Assembly: GCA_017985935.1 (NCBI GenBank)
Contig: JAGNWT010000008.1
Coordinates: 1-64,000 of the forward strand
Reading direction: 5' to 3'
Origin: Anaerolineales bacterium
GTDB taxonomy: Bacteria; Chloroflexota; Anaerolineae; Anaerolineales; Villigracilaceae
Length of the DNA: 64,000 nucleotides
Shown here: piece by piece, positions 9,056 to 17,915 of the stretch
Layout: each line of letters begins with the position of its first letter
Position numbering within the stretch: position 1 is the first letter of the stretch
The notes under the pieces: model-generated
Seen by the model: only the letters and a program-made list of their open reading frames with translations
Database searches by the model: none
What the model was told of the DNA's origin: nothing
Translations under genes and position numbers: made by a program

Positions 9056-9322
9056 TTATGAACGCGCTATTTTCTCTTCCAATTCTTTCCAACTCGGCTC
9101 GACCAGCACTTCTCCGTCTGGAAAGATAATTGTCGGCACGCTTCTATTGCCTTTGTTCACTTGAATGACAAATTTCGTAGCTTCCTCATTGCCTTCAAGA
9201 CCGATTTTTAAGTAGGATATTCCGTTGGTGTCAAAGAAGTTTTTTGCTCTGCGGCAATCCGAGCAGGTCTCGGTCGCATACATCACGATCTGTGATGGTT
9301 TCAGGGTGTACAAGTCATTCAA
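9056..9322 (-). CDS. Glutaredoxin-like protein with CSDC active site, TTG start
   Basis: The 88-residue protein is a compact thioredoxin fold with active site CSDC (YATETCSDCRRAKNFF) and the cis-proline segment RSVPTIIFPDGE. It is close to NrdH/mycoredoxin-type reductases, which reduce disulfides or mixed disulfides in the cytoplasm. The start is TTG at 9322: GGAGG lies seven bases upstream and no in-frame ATG is nearby. The 5' leader holds two overlapping hairpins listed separately. Confidence 0.85.
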   Translation of the reverse strand: MNDLYTLKPSQIVMYATETCSDCRRAKNFFDTNGISYLKIGLEGNEEATKFVIQVNKGNRSVPTIIFPDGEVLVEPSWKELEEKIARS

Positions 9323-9365
9323 GGTGATCCCTCCAATTATTTGGTGTTTTTGTTTTGATGGTTGA

Positions 9366-9406
9366 GCTCATCTTTTATCGGTGATGAGCATCCCTGCTTA
9401 GGATGC
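9366..9406 (-). promoter_or_regulatory. Two overlapping hairpins in the glutaredoxin leader
   Basis: Arms GCTCATC (9366-9372) and GATGAGC (9383-9389) form one stem; GCATCC (9388-9393) and GGATGC (9401-9406) form a second. They share two bases, so in the mRNA of the glutaredoxin gene they could stack or compete. No known riboswitch class was recognised. Confidence 0.35.
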
Positions 9407-9460
9407 GGCTTTTGTGATCGTTCTTACGGATCTGCAGTTATTTTTTTAGAGAGGTGATTT

Positions 9461-9483
9461 ATAAAAATATTAAATATTTTTAT
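9461..9483. repeat. AT-only perfect inverted repeat
   Basis: Eleven bases (ATAAAAATATT) are mirrored exactly around a single A at 9472. It may be a regulator operator or a DNA-bending site in the AT-rich leader of the polysaccharide locus. Confidence 0.6.
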
Positions 9484-9631
9484 TCGGATTTTAATTGTCT
9501 TATTTTCGTGTTAAAATTAACATTATTTGTATGAAACATGTAATCAATATATAATAAATTAATTCGGATTTTGGTAGTAAATTTAAATCCAATCATTGCA
9601 CGACCTTTATACTATTCACCAAGGCTAAACC

Positions 9632-10492
9632 GTGACCAACCTTAAGAGATCTTTTTTTTGGATATCGTTCTATATTTTGCTGATCCTTGTGCTGGGTGAG
9701 TTGGATCGTACCGATACTCCCATCATAAATTTTGCGGCTTTTTTCTATATCACAGCGATCGTTGTTGTTCCGATAATGGTCTTTGTCCCTTCCCTGCACA
9801 AAGTACCGGTTGGGGTTCCGATGTTTTTTTGGGGTGCGATCTATTTTGCCCTTTTGCAATTGATCGACCGCAGCCAAACTGCCAGCACCAATGTGGAAGT
9901 CATCATTTTGGAACTTGTCATTTTGGAGTTGGGGGTCTGGCTGTCCTATCAATTGGCGGTGGGCATCGAAAGTTCCGAATCTTTGATGAACATTCTCGCA
10001 CAGGGAACATTCCCCAACCGAGCCATTGAAATGCAGGCTGCTTCCGAGCAGATCAAAAATGAATTTGCCCGCAGCAGGCGTTACCACCGTCCATTATCTC
10101 TGTTGGTCGTGCAGGACATGCAAAGGGATCAAGAGGTCGTTCGTGAGATGCTGAAGAGTCTTCAGCGTGATGTGCTTTCCCGGCTGTCGAATGCGCGCGT
10201 CGGTCAGTCCATTGGAGAAACCCTCCGCCAGACAGATATTATCGCTAGAGACCATGTTGGTCGCTTTATCATCCTTTGTCCCGAAACAGACCTGGAAAGC
10301 GCCATGCTTTTGGCTGAACGTATATGCAAGATCGTTGAAGTGCGGGCCGGTTTGCAGGTGAATTGCGGTGTTGCGTCATTCCCAGATGAGGCTCTGACCT
10401 TTGAGGATCTGCTCCGCCTGGCGCGTGACCGATCTATGCAATCTCCCAACCAGAAGAAACTTGTTGAAACAGCTGATGCGGTGATCAAATGA
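9632..10492 (+). CDS. Membrane protein with degenerate GGDEF domain
   Basis: From a GTG at 9632 (AAGG about seven bases upstream) the 286-residue product has about four transmembrane helices (up to about residue 117), a short connector, and a C-terminal domain of about 150 residues laid out like a diguanylate cyclase. At the position of the GGDEF signature it reads RDHVGRFIILCPETD, so the catalytic Gly-Gly and acidic residues are lost. The late CGVASFPDEALTFEDLL segment matches the GGDEF-fold end. It cannot be an active cyclase by sequence; it may be structural or bind a nucleotide. It overlaps the sugar transferase by four bases (ATGA). Confidence 0.75.
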   Translation: MTNLKRSFFWISFYILLILVLGELDRTDTPIINFAAFFYITAIVVVPIMVFVPSLHKVPVGVPMFFWGAIYFALLQLIDRSQTASTNVEVIILELVILELGVWLSYQLAVGIESSESLMNILAQGTFPNRAIEMQAASEQIKNEFARSRRYHRPLSLLVVQDMQRDQEVVREMLKSLQRDVLSRLSNARVGQSIGETLRQTDIIARDHVGRFIILCPETDLESAMLLAERICKIVEVRAGLQVNCGVASFPDEALTFEDLLRLARDRSMQSPNQKKLVETADAVIK

Positions 10493-11172
10493 CGAGTACC
10501 ACTCTCGTTACCTTTGAAAAAGATTCATGGATTAACTCCTTCGACCCCAAGAAACGTGTTTTCGTTGGGCGTTCTTATTTATTCCTCAAGCGCGTGATGG
10601 ATCTCAGCCTTGTGATCTTAAGCTCTCCCTTGTGGCTGCCGCTGTTGGGTGTGATCGCTATTTTGATCCGTGTTACATCTCCCGGTGCGCCAGCCTTGTT
10701 TACACAACTAAGAACAGGGAAGGGCGGCAGACGATTTAGTATGTATAAATTCCGCTCCATGGTGCCCGATGCAGAGGCCTTGAAGGAAAAATATGCCCAT
10801 CTGAACGAACTGCAATGGCCTGACTTTAAGATCACCGACGATCCCAGAATCACAAAGATCGGAAAGATACTTCGTAAAACAAGTCTTGATGAGATACCTC
10901 AACTCATCAATGTTCTAAAGGGTGACATGAGTCTTGTCGGTCCACGCCCGACTTCTTTTGGCGCGGAAACTTATAAATTGTGGCACACTGAAAGATTGGA
11001 TGTTGCCCCGGGGTTGACGGGATTGTGGCAGATCATTGGCCGCGCTCAATTGGAATTTGATGATCGCCTTCGCCTGGATATTGCCTATATTGAAAGAGCC
11101 AGTATCTGGTTTGACATCAACATCCTTTTTCGGACCGTCACTGCTGTCTTTAAACAAAAAGGGGCGCATTAA
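10489..11172 (+). CDS. Undecaprenyl-phosphate sugar phosphotransferase (initiating sugar transferase)
   Basis: The 227-residue product is a PF02397-type monotopic transferase: a hydrophobic re-entrant segment (LSLVILSSPLWLPLLGVIAILI, about 39-60), the conserved YKFRSMV motif, DDPRITKIGKILRKTSLDEIPQ, and LKGDMSLVGPRP. These enzymes move a sugar 1-phosphate to undecaprenyl phosphate and start repeat-unit synthesis. Translation is coupled to the degenerate GGDEF gene upstream. It has only the catalytic core, without the N-terminal membrane bundle of WbaP/WcaJ-type proteins. Confidence 0.93.
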   Translation: MTSTTLVTFEKDSWINSFDPKKRVFVGRSYLFLKRVMDLSLVILSSPLWLPLLGVIAILIRVTSPGAPALFTQLRTGKGGRRFSMYKFRSMVPDAEALKEKYAHLNELQWPDFKITDDPRITKIGKILRKTSLDEIPQLINVLKGDMSLVGPRPTSFGAETYKLWHTERLDVAPGLTGLWQIIGRAQLEFDDRLRLDIAYIERASIWFDINILFRTVTAVFKQKGAH

Positions 11173-11216
11173 TTTATTCAATGCAACAGCAATCTTTTTG
11201 TTAGTTAGAAACAAGG

Positions 11217-11222
11217 TATAAT
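11217..11222 (+). promoter_or_regulatory. Candidate -10 box upstream of the Wzz-GGDEF gene
   Basis: TATAAT lies 104 bases before the ATG at 11326. A T-rich TTTTTG about 16 bases upstream could be a weak -35. The leader also has a small hairpin GTGCT...AGCAC (11240-11256) followed by a T-rich stretch, a possible attenuator. Confidence 0.4.
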
Positions 11223-11325
11223 CCTTACAGAAATGCAAGGTGCTGCTTGAAAGCACTTTCTTGTTTGTATGACTCTTTAATAAATTTTGCTTCACGCCAA
11301 TCAAAGATCTGAAAGGAAATCAACA

Positions 11326-12459
11326 ATGGAAATTAAACTTTATTTGAAAATGCTGCAGAAGGGGTGGTGGATCATCCTGCTTGCCGCACTCGTCGCACTG
11401 GCCTCATCTTTGGTCGTGTCTTATTTAACCGTACCTGTGTATAGTGCTTCCGCGCGTTTTATCATCATTCCCAGCCCGTCACTGAAGTCGAACTCGGAAG
11501 TGATCAACTCCTTGAACACACTTGACCGGGAATCGGTTGTTGCAACCTACGTGGAAGTAATGAATAGCGACAAGATCCTTTTGGATTCCCTCAATGATCT
11601 GGGCGTCGACCCCTCCACGATCCGCACCTACACAGTGCAGGCGGTTGCTTTGCCGAGCTCCAGCGTTCTTGAGTTGACCGTTACCGGCACAGACCCCAAT
11701 CTGGTTGCGGACCTTTCAAACGCCATCGGGCAGCAAACGATCTTGTTTGCCAATAGCATCAATTTCATTCTTTCCATTAATTTCCTGGATATTGCCACGC
11801 CATCCTCCATTCCGATTGCTCCTCAGCCATTGCGTGATGCCGGGCTTGCCCTGGTGATCGGCATTGTTGTCGGCTCTTTGTTCGCGATCTTGATCGAACA
11901 GATTCGCACCCCGTTTGAAGTGTTCCGTCAGCGCCTGAATGTCGATAGCATGACCGGCGCCTACAACGGTCGGTATTTCCGCCGGATCATTGAAGAAAGA
12001 GTTTCCGAGAATCCAGATAAGAACTTCTCAATGGGTTTGATCGAAATCAATGGATTGCGCGATTTGATCGAATCGCTGCCACCCTCAGGTCTTCAGCAGC
12101 TTTTGCAGAAGGTCACAGACACACTCCGTAACGAGTTGCGCGGTAACGACATCATCGGTCGTTGGGATGATGTCAGCTTTAGCGTGCTGCTGCCGGAGAC
12201 ACCCGGAAAAGCCACAGCCAGAACCTTCGAGCGCATTTATCAGGCCCTTTCTGCTCCGATCGAACTCCCGCAATTTGACATTACTGTCAACCTGGACCCG
12301 CGCATTGGCGGCGTTGTGTACAGCAACCGCATCACAACGGCTGAGTTGTTCTCCAAGGCGTCCGATTCTTTGGATGAAGCCCGTCGAAGCAATGTGAAGC
12401 CGGTGTATTTGTGGGAGATGAACAACCCATTTTGGACCGATAAAGATTCCAATAATTAA
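11326..12459 (+). CDS. Wzz-like polysaccharide chain-length protein fused to a degenerate GGDEF domain
   Basis: The ATG at 11326 follows AAAGGAAA; the 377-residue product begins with a Wzz domain: transmembrane helix about 15-35 (GWWIILLAALVALASS), a periplasmic segment with the usual PVYSASARFIII start, then a second helix near 184-203 after the proline-containing SSIPIAPQPLRDAG segment. The cytoplasmic C-terminal half (about 215-370) follows the GGDEF layout (DSMTGAYNGRYFRRIIEERV) but at the signature position reads RWDDVSFSVLLPET, and the final strand region is altered. Canonical Wzz partners are tyrosine kinases, so the GGDEF fold here replaces the usual cytoplasmic module. It probably controls chain length or export. 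Confidence 0.82.
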   Translation: MEIKLYLKMLQKGWWIILLAALVALASSLVVSYLTVPVYSASARFIIIPSPSLKSNSEVINSLNTLDRESVVATYVEVMNSDKILLDSLNDLGVDPSTIRTYTVQAVALPSSSVLELTVTGTDPNLVADLSNAIGQQTILFANSINFILSINFLDIATPSSIPIAPQPLRDAGLALVIGIVVGSLFAILIEQIRTPFEVFRQRLNVDSMTGAYNGRYFRRIIEERVSENPDKNFSMGLIEINGLRDLIESLPPSGLQQLLQKVTDTLRNELRGNDIIGRWDDVSFSVLLPETPGKATARTFERIYQALSAPIELPQFDITVNLDPRIGGVVYSNRITTAELFSKASDSLDEARRSNVKPVYLWEMNNPFWTDKDSNN

Positions 12460-12651
12460 GCCCCGCGGCAGGTTGCGAGGTTCTTGGTTCACCCTCCCTT
12501 TCCCAGAACTTTATTGGTTGCTGGGTTGCTGGAGATTGCCTTCTCTGAGTTTGCCGGCACATGAGCAGAAAGCAGCTTTTGGATCTACAAGCCTGCGCAA
12601 TTCAAGTGGATGTTTTGTAAGTTTCCAAAATGCTTTAATGGATGACATGGA

Positions 12652-14145
12652 ATGAAGACTTTTACTTCAAATATTCTTGATACGGATACCCAAAAAAGGC
12701 AGGGGAAGCCTGACAGGTTGCCTGTGATCCTGGGCTTGATCGCGATCGTCATATCGGGGGTGTTGGCGGCGGCGATCAGCGATTATGGCGTGCTGATCCT
12801 GTTGGCGGTCCTTGCGCTTGTTTTTCTCGTGGTGGTATTTGTCAAGCCGGATTATGGGTTGGTGATCTTTATCTTCATCACGGTAACCCAGGTCTCAAAT
12901 GTGGCTATCAAGTTCTACGGCGCGCCTTCCATTGCCCGTCCGCTTGCTGCGCTCCTAATGGCGGTGATCCTCCTTCGAATTGTTCTGTATGGTGAGCGGC
13001 TGCTGAATATGAGCCGCTTCTTCCCGGTTTTAGCGTTATATATTTTCGCGCTTTTCGTTTCCATGTTAAGCGCGGAAGATTTTGTACTGAGCAGTGATAC
13101 CTTCAATGGCTTTTTCAAGGATGCCTTGGGCGGCGTGATCATCATTTTATTGATCCAGCGCCCGGCTTCGTTCCGTCAGGCTGTTTGGGCCATGATCATC
13201 GCCGGGATTTTTATGGGTTCGATCAGTGTGTTCCAGGCGGTCACCGACACGTATGACAATTCCTATTTTGGCTTTGGCGGCTGGGATACCCAAACTGCCG
13301 GGCAGCAAACCAGAAACCGCTTAACCGGACCGTACGCGAATCCAAATGCTTATTCTCAAGTGATGGTTGTGATCTTCGCCCTCTCGCTCGAAAGATTGTG
13401 GCATGAGAAGCGTTCCCTTTTGCGCCTTGCTGCCGGTTGGGGTGCCTTTGCTACCAGTTTGACCATTGTCCTAACCTACTCCCGCGGCGGGTTGCTGACT
13501 TTCATTGCCACACTTGGAATATTGTTCCTGCAGAATCGCCCCAGGCTATTTCCGCTTTTGTTGACGATAGTGGTGGGACTTGGTTTGACGCAGCTTCTCC
13601 CATCCGATTACGCATTGCGTATCAGCACCTTGCAGGACTTGATCCCTTCGCAGAATAACCAGATCACCGATCAGTCTTTCCGCGGGCGCTTGAGCGAGAA
13701 TATCGCCGCCTGGCGTATGTTCACCGACGATCCATTCTTCGGCGTGGGCTTGGGGAATTTTTCTGTGCAATATCAGGAGTATTCCCGCCAGATCGGTCTG
13801 GACCCGCGCCGGGTATCCCGTACACCGGCCAGTCTGTACCTTGAAGTGCTGTCTGAGCAGGGATTGGTCGGCGCGATCCCATTTGCCTTGTTGTTGTATA
13901 CGATCTTTACCGGCTTGATATATTCCCGGGTGCATTTTACTTTTGCAGGACTGACGGATCATTCAAGGATCACAATGGGTTTGATCGCCGGTTTTGCAGG
14001 ATACATGTTCGCGGCGACTGTGAAGAACAGCGCGTATTCGAATGTTTATTGGATACTGGTTGGGTTGGCGATTAGCGCCTATCAAGTGGCCCTCCATTAT
14101 TCCCGCGAAAAGAGCGAGCTTCTGGGAACCCGGAAAGCGTCATGA
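12652..14145 (+). CDS. O-antigen ligase / Wzy-type polymerase membrane protein
   Basis: The 497-residue product has about 12 hydrophobic helices and the Wzy_C-type core: TYSRGGLLTFIATLGI (about 276-291), then a large external loop with SFRGRLSENIAAW and FGVGLGNF, and RTPASLYLEVLSEQGLVGAI. This family joins lipid-linked repeat units or transfers glycans to an acceptor at the outer face of the membrane. It overlaps the flippase gene by four bases. Polymerase and ligase roles cannot be separated by sequence. The 192 bases before it have no credible ORF. Confidence 0.85.
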   Translation: MKTFTSNILDTDTQKRQGKPDRLPVILGLIAIVISGVLAAAISDYGVLILLAVLALVFLVVVFVKPDYGLVIFIFITVTQVSNVAIKFYGAPSIARPLAALLMAVILLRIVLYGERLLNMSRFFPVLALYIFALFVSMLSAEDFVLSSDTFNGFFKDALGGVIIILLIQRPASFRQAVWAMIIAGIFMGSISVFQAVTDTYDNSYFGFGGWDTQTAGQQTRNRLTGPYANPNAYSQVMVVIFALSLERLWHEKRSLLRLAAGWGAFATSLTIVLTYSRGGLLTFIATLGILFLQNRPRLFPLLLTIVVGLGLTQLLPSDYALRISTLQDLIPSQNNQITDQSFRGRLSENIAAWRMFTDDPFFGVGLGNFSVQYQEYSRQIGLDPRRVSRTPASLYLEVLSEQGLVGAIPFALLLYTIFTGLIYSRVHFTFAGLTDHSRITMGLIAGFAGYMFAATVKNSAYSNVYWILVGLAISAYQVALHYSREKSELLGTRKAS

Positions 14146-15611
14146 GTGAAGCTACTCAGGTTAATTTCACCAAGGCTGCAGTACAGGGAACCACAGTTCG
14201 TTATCTGATATTTTTTAGCAGCAAGTTATTGTTGTTTGTAAGCACGGCTATTTTGGCGCGCCTGCTGACCAAGGACGATTTTGGGGTGGTTGGTTTTGCC
14301 GTAACAACGATCAACTTCCTGGACGTTATCTCCTCTTTGGGTGTGGGACCCGCGCTGATCTATCACCCCGAATCAGACCGGACGTCATCAACCGCTTTTT
14401 GGGCCAACCTTGCCATCAGTTTCACCATTTGCGCAGTTGCCTGGGCGATCGCTCCTGCCATGGCAATTTACTTCCGCGACCCCCGCGCTACAGATGTGAT
14501 CCGGATCTTAAGTTTGTCCTACCCGATCAGTTCGATCGGAGATACCTATGGTTCTTTGCTTGCGAAGAAACTGTCTTTCAATCGCACCTTTCTACCGGAA
14601 TTTTTGCGGGCCATGGTCAAGGGATTTTCTTCGATCGGGTTTGCGTATGCAGGGTTTGGCGCATGGAGTTTGATCATTGGCCAGATCTGTGGAGAAGCCA
14701 CAGCGACCGCGGTTTATTATTATTCCCTGTCCTGGCGGCCGTCCTTTTTGGTTGACAGGCAGACCCTCAAGTCCCTGCTCAACTATGGCGTGAAATACGT
14801 TGGCGCAGATATCGTCAGCGTGATCTTGCTTAATCTGGACTATGTGCTTGTTGGGCGTTTTCTCGGCGCTGAAGCGTTGGGTGTTTATACGCTCGCTTTC
14901 AAACTTCCTGACTTGATCGTTCTGCAGTTCGCCCGTTCCTTAAGTTCGGTCATCTTTCCCATTTATTCAAAGATGCGTGATATTCCCGGCAGCATGGCCA
15001 AGGGATATTTGATGACCACGCGTTACATTTCGCTCATCACCGTTCCTCTGGGATTGGGCTTGGCCTTGGTGGCAGAACCATTCACTCATTTGGTCTTTAC
15101 CGATAAATGGATCGAGGCTGTGCCCGCCATTCAAGGGATTGCCATTTACGCCCTGCTATTGTCGCTTTCTTATAATGCCGGCGGCGCTTACAAAGCTTCA
15201 GGAAAACCACAGATCAATACCTGGACGGGGTTGTTTCGCTTAAGTCTCCTTTTCCCCGCTTTGTGGTGGGCGGTGGCTGTTGCGAAATCGATCGTAGCCG
15301 TCAGTTGGGCGCATGCCTTGGTGGCCTTGATCGGCACCACGGTTTACACCTACGTTGCCGCGCGGATGCTTGAAATCCCATTGCTCCGTGTTGGCGGGGC
15401 GTTGGCTCCGGCTCTGAGTTCCGGCGCGCTGATGGCGGTCGTTGTGTTTGGTTACCTCCAATTGACCGCGGATGCGAACGCGTGGGTGCAATTGATCGGC
15501 GGCGTTCTTCTTGGCGGAATCATCTACGCGGCAAGCCTGTGGTTCTTCCAGCGCGAGGTTATTACAGATGCCCTCGATATCGTCAAATCTCTGAGGAAGA
15601 AAAAGAACTGA
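14142..15611 (+). CDS. Wzx-like polysaccharide flippase (WzxC type)
   Basis: The 489-residue product has 12-14 transmembrane helices and the typical start of MOP-superfamily exporters (a long amphipathic lead, then LARLLTKDDFGVVGFAVT). Central segments such as YVLVGRFLGAEALGVYTLAFKLP also match the WzxC branch. It should move lipid-linked oligosaccharide across the membrane. It is coupled to the ligase/polymerase gene by an ATGA overlap and followed after one base by a GT4 gene, so all belong to one operon. Confidence 0.92.
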   Translation: MSEATQVNFTKAAVQGTTVRYLIFFSSKLLLFVSTAILARLLTKDDFGVVGFAVTTINFLDVISSLGVGPALIYHPESDRTSSTAFWANLAISFTICAVAWAIAPAMAIYFRDPRATDVIRILSLSYPISSIGDTYGSLLAKKLSFNRTFLPEFLRAMVKGFSSIGFAYAGFGAWSLIIGQICGEATATAVYYYSLSWRPSFLVDRQTLKSLLNYGVKYVGADIVSVILLNLDYVLVGRFLGAEALGVYTLAFKLPDLIVLQFARSLSSVIFPIYSKMRDIPGSMAKGYLMTTRYISLITVPLGLGLALVAEPFTHLVFTDKWIEAVPAIQGIAIYALLLSLSYNAGGAYKASGKPQINTWTGLFRLSLLFPALWWAVAVAKSIVAVSWAHALVALIGTTVYTYVAARMLEIPLLRVGGALAPALSSGALMAVVVFGYLQLTADANAWVQLIGGVLLGGIIYAASLWFFQREVITDALDIVKSLRKKKN

Positions 15612-15612
15612 T

Positions 15613-16773
15613 ATGCGTGTTGTTCAAGTGCTCGATACCCTTTTGATCGGCGGCGCTCAGAAAATGCAGCTTTTTCTGGCGCAATCTCTTCATCCGCTTG
15701 GTGTTGAGTTGACCGTTGTTAATATCAGCAATAAATTTGACCCCGATCTGGTTGCAAAGATAGAACAAGCCGGCGCGCGCGTGGTCTCTTTTCACTTCCG
15801 TGGAATGGGTCTCTCGACTTTTTTTAAACTGGTAGCATTCTTTCGCCGCGAAAAATTTGATCTCATCCACGCTTACTTAACCCGCTCGAACATTATCGGC
15901 TCCTTTGCCGGGCTCCTGACCGGTATTCCGGTCATCGCTTCGCTGAGGAGTGAAAAATATAATCGCTCCAAACTAAAAAGAATTCTCGAAGATTTTTCCC
16001 TCCGCTATTTGGCGACCCGTGTCATGGGGAACGGCGAGGCGGTTGGCATCTTCGCTCGCAGCCGGTCCGGGAAAACTCCCGTGGACGTGATCGTCAACGC
16101 AGTGGACCTGACCCCGCCATTGCCCGAAGCGGAAAGGATTTCGCTTCGAACTGAAATCGTGGTGGACCCAACTCGACCGATCATTTTATCGGTCGGACGG
16201 TTGACCATTGCCAAAGGTTTTTTTGATCTGCTCGATGCATTCAAGATCGTCCTCGAGAAAAATCCACGCGCGGCGCTTGTGATCGCCGGAGGCGGCAACC
16301 TGAAAGACGGGCTTGTTGCGCACATTGAAAAACTTGGCTTGCAGAATGACGTGTTCCTGCTTGGCTTGCGGCATGATATTCCGCAGCTTTTGGCTGCCGC
16401 GGATGTTTATGTAAATTCTTCCTATTGGGAAGGGACTCCCGTTTCTGTCCTCGAAGCCATGTCGGCGGGACTGCCGATCGTTGGCACGACTGTTGGCGAG
16501 AATCCATACTTGTTGGAACAGGAAGCGGGGCTGTTGGTTTCGCCCGGTCAGCCGCGTGAGCTCGCTGCCGCCCTGATCACACTGCTCGACTCTCCTGCGG
16601 CAGGAAAAAAGTTTGGCGCAAAAGCCCGGTCGCGGATCGAACAGGAGTTTTCACGCGAGGCGTGGATTCGCCGCATCCTTGACCTTTACATCAAGATCGT
16701 GCCCAGTGCAGAAGTTCACCTCGCAAAGTTTGAGTCCGGGTTGAATGCGAAGACCAATCAGGCGGCGGCATGA
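15613..16773 (+). CDS. GT4 glycosyltransferase (first of the operon)
   Basis: The 386-residue enzyme has a GT-B fold: an N-terminal Rossmann half starting VVQVLDTLLIGGAQKMQ and a C-terminal half with IILSVGRLTIAKG, a G-rich VIAGGG segment, and the nucleotide-sugar motif EGTPVSVLEAMSAGLPIV (E-x7-E). GT4 enzymes are retaining and use nucleotide-activated sugars on the cytoplasmic face. Sugar and acceptor are unknown. It follows the flippase by one base and overlaps the next GT by four. Confidence 0.92.
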   Translation: MRVVQVLDTLLIGGAQKMQLFLAQSLHPLGVELTVVNISNKFDPDLVAKIEQAGARVVSFHFRGMGLSTFFKLVAFFRREKFDLIHAYLTRSNIIGSFAGLLTGIPVIASLRSEKYNRSKLKRILEDFSLRYLATRVMGNGEAVGIFARSRSGKTPVDVIVNAVDLTPPLPEAERISLRTEIVVDPTRPIILSVGRLTIAKGFFDLLDAFKIVLEKNPRAALVIAGGGNLKDGLVAHIEKLGLQNDVFLLGLRHDIPQLLAAADVYVNSSYWEGTPVSVLEAMSAGLPIVGTTVGENPYLLEQEAGLLVSPGQPRELAAALITLLDSPAAGKKFGAKARSRIEQEFSREAWIRRILDLYIKIVPSAEVHLAKFESGLNAKTNQAAA

Positions 16774-17915
16774 AGGGTGTGGTCATGCTGGTGAATTACT
16801 TTCCGCCGCTGCCAACTGGCGGTGCGGAACGTCAAGCCGAAAGACTGGCTACCTACCTGGCGTCGAAGAATGTTTCGACCGGAGTGATGACACGCCGCGT
16901 AGGCTCGCTGCCCGCCTTCGAGAAACGTGATGGTTTTAGCGTTTATCGTTTGAAGCAAGTGGGCCCGGGAAAACTCAAGACGATCTCCTTCACCATCGCG
17001 GCGATCTTTTCTTTGCTGCGCCTGCGAAGCACCTATGATATTTTGCACGCTCATCTGGCTTTTTCTCCGGCGATCGCAGCTGCATTGGCCGGAAAGCTCC
17101 TTAACAAAAGAGTGATCGTAAAGTTCGGCAACAGCGATGCGTTCGGCGATATTCAAAGTTCGCAAAAGACCTGGCGCGGAAGGCTGCGCCTTGCGATCCT
17201 TCGCCGTTGGGCCGATGTTTGTATTGCGCTCGATGAAGAAATGCACCGCGAGATCCTTGGCGCGGGCTTTCCCGCCGATCATGTGGTCCGCATGAATAAC
17301 GGGATCGACACGGCGAGATTTTCACCCAACGCCGATAAGAACGCCGCGAAGCAATCACTTGGACTGGCAGGCAAGACGGTCATTTTGTACACCGGGCGGC
17401 TTGTGCCGCAAAAAGCATTGCACCACCTGCTGCCTGCGTTAAAGTCCGCTTTGGCCACTTGCCCGGATCTGCATCTTTTGATGATCGGGCAGGGCGAGGA
17501 GCGTGATTCGCTGGTTTCGCTTGCGAATGGATTGGGGATCCAATCTGCTGTGACTTTTATCGATCAGGTGGCGGATGTGCGCCCATATTTGAGCGCAGGA
17601 GACATCTTCGTTCTGCCGTCATTGGCTGAAGGGATCTCCAATAGTTTGCTGGAAGCCATGGCCAGCGGACTGGCGTGTGTTGCCACCCGTGTTGGCGGTT
17701 CGACCGAAGTGCTTGGGCGTGGCGAATATGGCTTGCTTGTTGAACCCGGCAACGTCGAGGAATTGACCGCAGCTCTCGTCCGCTTGGGCAGCTCGCGTGA
17801 GGAACGTTCTCGATTGGGTGATACCGCCCGTCGCGTGATGGTTGAGAAATATGATTTTCAAGTGGTTGGAAGACAGTACCACGAACTTTATTTGCGTCTT
17901 TTAGGAAAAGCATGA
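16770..17915 (+). CDS. GT4 glycosyltransferase (second)
   Basis: The 381-residue product starts VVMLVNYFPPLPTGGAER, a typical GT4 donor-side loop, and carries TVILYTGRLVPQKALH and the E-x7-E motif in EGISNSLLEAMASGLACV. Both ends overlap neighbouring GT genes by four bases, so it is translationally coupled. It probably adds one sugar of the repeat unit; which one is unknown. Confidence 0.92.
   Translation: MKGVVMLVNYFPPLPTGGAERQAERLATYLASKNVSTGVMTRRVGSLPAFEKRDGFSVYRLKQVGPGKLKTISFTIAAIFSLLRLRSTYDILHAHLAFSPAIAAALAGKLLNKRVIVKFGNSDAFGDIQSSQKTWRGRLRLAILRRWADVCIALDEEMHREILGAGFPADHVVRMNNGIDTARFSPNADKNAAKQSLGLAGKTVILYTGRLVPQKALHHLLPALKSALATCPDLHLLMIGQGEERDSLVSLANGLGIQSAVTFIDQVADVRPYLSAGDIFVLPSLAEGISNSLLEAMASGLACVATRVGGSTEVLGRGEYGLLVEPGNVEELTAALVRLGSSREERSRLGDTARRVMVEKYDFQVVGRQYHELYLRLLGKA

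Larger units (their letters stand above)
9323..9631. other. AT-rich intergenic region ahead of the polysaccharide locus
   Basis: This 309-base gap between divergent genes contains no credible ORF. Bases 9440-9600 are strikingly AT-rich compared with the flanks. It holds a perfect 11-bp inverted repeat around 9472 (9461-9483) and an 11-bp direct repeat ATTCGGATTTT at 9482-9492 and 9562-9572, exactly 80 bases apart. It probably carries the main promoter of the polysaccharide locus; the start-proximal TATACT at 9608-9613 could be a -10 box. Confidence 0.55.

Noticed and set aside
12473..12655. 60-residue open frame before the ligase/polymerase gene
   Set aside because: Low-complexity translation, no clear ribosome site, overlaps the start of the next gene; treated as intergenic.
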